A DNA stretch of 26,269 bases, from positions 1-26,269 of the forward strand of contig DLLX01000063.1 of the NCBI GenBank assembly GCA_002479145.1, read 5' to 3'. The position numbers and the translations under genes were made by a program. Positions within the stretch are counted from its first letter, which is position 1, and every line of letters begins with the position of its first letter. The notes under the pieces were generated by a model. That model did no database searches. It worked only from the letters and a program-made list of their open reading frames with translations, and was not told where the DNA came from. This document shows positions 23,818 through 26,269 of the stretch, one piece after another. This DNA comes from Prevotella sp. UBA7551 (GTDB lineage: Bacteria > Bacteroidota > Bacteroidia > Bacteroidales > Bacteroidaceae).

Positions 23818-25977
23818 ATGGCAGCTTTAGGAAAAATTAGAAGCAAGGGAATCACGCTGATTATCATCATCGGCTTAGGTCTCTTTGCGTTCATTGCCGA
23901 GGAGGCTTTCCGTTCCTGCAATGGTATCAAGGGACAAAACAGCCAGCAAATTGGCGAGGTTCTTGGTGAAAAGATCAATGTGCAGGACTTCCAAAAACTC
24001 CTTGACGAGTATCAAGATGCGATGAAATTCACCATGCGCACTGAAAATCTAACTGAGGAACAGCTCAATCAGTTAAAAGACCAGGTTTGGCAGCAACTCG
24101 TTTCAGAGCGGGTGATGAAGGATGACTGTGAGAAGTTAGGACTGACAGTGACAGAGGATGAGTTACAGAATGTGCTCAATGACGGCACCAACCAGATGCT
24201 CGCACAGACTCCCTTCGTCAATCAACAGACCGGACGCTTTGATGTTTCTATTCTCAAGCAGTTCATCGATGCCTACCACAAGGCTCAGGCAAGCGGCAAT
24301 AGCGAGCAAGTGGAGCAGATGACTCCGGCTTACAACTACTGGCTCTTTATCGAAAAGAACCTCCGCACCCAACTGTTGGCGCAGAAATACCAGTCATTGT
24401 TGGCTAATTGCATTCTTTCCAACAAGGTAGAGGCGAAGATGGCGTTTGCCGATGAAAACGAGGAAGCACAGATAGAATTGGCTTCTATCGCTTACTCCAC
24501 TATCAAAGATGCCGACATCAAGGTCATGGACGATGAGCTGAAGGCCAAATATGAGGAGCTGAAGCCGGCTTTCCGTCAGCAGCAAGAGACCCGCGATGTG
24601 AAAGTGGTTGACCTGCAGGTGAAGGCCAGTCCGTCTGACCGCGCCGCACTACAGAAGGAGATGGCACGCTACCAAAAGCAGCTCGCCACTGCTGCCGATC
24701 CCACCCAGGTGGTGAGCAAGAGCGGAAGTGTGATACAGTACATTGGTCTTCCCATTAGTGGAAAAGCTTTCCAGCAGTACCCAGACATCGCATCAAAGAT
24801 TGACTCTATGGCGGTGGGTACCACAGGAGTTGTGGAAAACAAGAAGGACAACACCTTCAATATCGTTCGTATTCTCTCCCGTGCTGAGCTTCCCGACTCG
24901 GTGGAGTTCCGTCAGATACAGGTAGGAGGCTCAAGTATCGAGGCTGCACGTGCCTCTGCCGACAGTATTCGTAAGGCATTGGAGGGAGGCGCTGACTTCC
25001 AGACCGTAGCCAAACGATACGGACAGGACAGCACCAAGACATGGTTCACAGGCGCTATGTACGAGCAAGCCAATACCATGAGCATGGATAACCGTACTTA
25101 TATTGAGGCATTGCTCCACGGTGCAGTGGGTTCCACACTCAACATCGAGTTGTCACAGGGCAATGTGGTCGTGCAGATTCTCGACCGCAAGGCGATGAAG
25201 AGCAAGGCTGTGGCTGCAGTGATTAAGAAGGAGATTCGCTTCTCAGACAATACCTACTCACGAGCTTACAACCGTTTCAGCCAGTTTGTCACCCAGAGCC
25301 AAGCCAGTTTGGCTGACCTCAAAAAGAACGCGGCCAAATATGGTTATACCGTTCAGGACATCAACGATTTCGCTACCTCCAACCATACGATTGGTAACGT
25401 TGGCGGTGCTGGCATCCGCGATGCCATCAAGTGGATTTTTGAGGCCCACGAGGGAATGGTTTCCCAGCTCTTTGAGGCTGGTCAGGACAATGACCACTTG
25501 CTTGTACTGTGCATGACGAAGATTCACCCACAAGGCTATCGTCCTTGGGATGACCCCGAAGTGAAGGAGGTGCTCAAGCGCGAGGTGATCCGCGACAAGA
25601 AGGCTGCCATGATCATGGCCAAGCTGAAAGGCGTCAATAACATCGCTGCCGCCAAGCAGAAGGGAGCCAAGGTCAGCATGGTCAACCAGATTACATTTGC
25701 ATCCCCTGCTTTCATTCCGGCTACCGGCGCTGCCGAGCCCGCCCTTTCTGGTGCAGTGGCAGCCACCGCACAGGGCAAATTCTCCTCTGCTCCTGTCAAG
25801 GGCATGGCGGGAGTCTATGTCTTCAAAGTGGTGAAGAAGCAGATGCGTCCGGGCAAGTACAATGAGGCACAGCAGATACAGATGTGCCGTCAGCGTGCAA
25901 TGCAGTATGTGGGCAACTTCATGCAGGATCTTATCATGGCTGCAGGAGTAGTCGATAATCGTTACCTCTTCTTCTAA
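23818..25977 (+). CDS. Membrane-anchored peptidyl-prolyl isomerase, PpiD/SurA-like
   Basis: A 719-residue periplasmic foldase anchored by one N-terminal membrane helix (ITLIIIIGLGLFAFIAEEAF, residues about 12-31). A SurA_N_3 chaperone region covers about 45-200 (KINVQDFQKLLDEYQDAM, LKDQVWQQLVSERVMKDDCEKLGLTVTEDEL). A parvulin domain lies at about 360-455, with VEFRQIQVG and the characteristic GGADFQTVAKRYGQDS. The stretch at about 258-355 may be a second, degenerate parvulin copy. The C-terminal half is chaperone-like (DPEVKEVLKREVIRDKKA). PpiD relatives help newly exported outer-membrane proteins fold, so it fits beside the barrel and lptC genes. Catalytic residues are not clear enough to assert activity. 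It has its own predicted promoter and a strong terminator. Confidence 0.9.
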   Translation: MAALGKIRSKGITLIIIIGLGLFAFIAEEAFRSCNGIKGQNSQQIGEVLGEKINVQDFQKLLDEYQDAMKFTMRTENLTEEQLNQLKDQVWQQLVSERVMKDDCEKLGLTVTEDELQNVLNDGTNQMLAQTPFVNQQTGRFDVSILKQFIDAYHKAQASGNSEQVEQMTPAYNYWLFIEKNLRTQLLAQKYQSLLANCILSNKVEAKMAFADENEEAQIELASIAYSTIKDADIKVMDDELKAKYEELKPAFRQQQETRDVKVVDLQVKASPSDRAALQKEMARYQKQLATAADPTQVVSKSGSVIQYIGLPISGKAFQQYPDIASKIDSMAVGTTGVVENKKDNTFNIVRILSRAELPDSVEFRQIQVGGSSIEAARASADSIRKALEGGADFQTVAKRYGQDSTKTWFTGAMYEQANTMSMDNRTYIEALLHGAVGSTLNIELSQGNVVVQILDRKAMKSKAVAAVIKKEIRFSDNTYSRAYNRFSQFVTQSQASLADLKKNAAKYGYTVQDINDFATSNHTIGNVGGAGIRDAIKWIFEAHEGMVSQLFEAGQDNDHLLVLCMTKIHPQGYRPWDDPEVKEVLKREVIRDKKAAMIMAKLKGVNNIAAAKQKGAKVSMVNQITFASPAFIPATGAAEPALSGAVAATAQGKFSSAPVKGMAGVYVFKVVKKQMRPGKYNEAQQIQMCRQRAMQYVGNFMQDLIMAAGVVDNRYLFF

Positions 25978-26014
25978 GAAATAAGGTAATTATTTATATC
26001 ATTTCACATAAATG

Positions 26015-26046
26015 GGGACGTTGTCATTCGACAGCGTCCCTTTTTT
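26015..26046 (+). terminator. Intrinsic terminator after the PpiD-like gene
   Basis: GGGACGTTGTC (26015-26025) pairs with GACAGCGTCCC (26030-26040) with one G-T pair and a 4-nt loop, followed directly by T6 (26041-26046). This is the clearest Rho-independent terminator in the window and closes the envelope gene block. Confidence 0.9.
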
Positions 26047-26269
26047 GATTTCTACCCCACACAACGAAGATGCTAAAAAGTATCATTAAAAACTTTAGGG
26101 GAATGGCTTACTAAACAAGAATTCCTCCATATATGGGCAATGGGGATGACTATGTCTTCGCTGCAAACCATGCTGTTCCTTCCGGCAATATTAGCACACG
26201 ACTCCGCCCTGCTTTTTCGGTTTTGTCAAAGAGTCCATATTAGCTCGTAATACGGCCTGAAAAGCGTTG
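26047..26269. other. Terminal stretch with no supportable gene
   Basis: These 223 bases lie after the terminator. All short open frames on both strands are interrupted by stops, and none resembles a known family. The minus strand has a stretch reading NAFQAVLRANMDSLTKP that ends at a stop near 26192 and enters from beyond the window edge. It might be the tail of a neighbouring minus-strand gene, but there is too little to judge. Confidence 0.5.

Overview
The window looks like a chromosomal segment from a member of the Bacteroidales, most likely Prevotella-like. This is inferred from gene families (a DUF4270 lipoprotein, a PorT-type barrel, a type IX secretion C-terminal sorting domain, a half-length 'glycogen synthase' divergent from panC, an lptC / CNNM-CorC / PpiD-like neighbourhood). 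It also rests on several TAnnTTTG-type -7 promoter boxes typical of Bacteroidetes. No rRNA, tRNA, intact insertion sequence or CRISPR array was seen.

Bases 1-3252 are accessory in character. A DUF262 protein with a C-terminal HNH nuclease motif (103-1266) converges on the broken remains of an AAA_14/DUF4143 ATPase (1738-3032, minus strand, two single-base insertions). The gene-free stretch between them holds a degenerate tandem repeat of about 22 nt (1554-1659). The ATPase promoter carries two matching 19-bp palindromes that look like an operator pair. Bases 3253-26046 are mostly housekeeping and envelope genes.

On the minus strand lie uvrA and, upstream of it, a small protein predicted to be exported by the type IX system. 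Divergent from these are a LysM/periplasmic-binding fusion, a PorT-type barrel, a POT-family peptide transporter and a secreted prolyl oligopeptidase; the last two would fit peptide use. A second minus-strand block is made of a half glycogen-synthase-like protein, a DUF4270 lipoprotein and clpC.

Divergent from that block, panC and panD give two steps of pantothenate synthesis. They are followed by an outer-membrane barrel, lptC (LPS export), a CNNM/CorC membrane protein and a large membrane-anchored parvulin-type foldase. The foldase ends at a strong intrinsic terminator (26015-26046). The last ~220 bases show no gene I can support.

I did not find a clearly new multi-gene system. The most unusual items are the twin palindromes in front of the decayed ATPase, the 22-nt tandem repeat, the stand-alone DUF262-HNH gene, a seven-codon upstream ORF coupled to the PorT-type gene, and a peptide transporter whose ExxER motif lacks the first glutamate.
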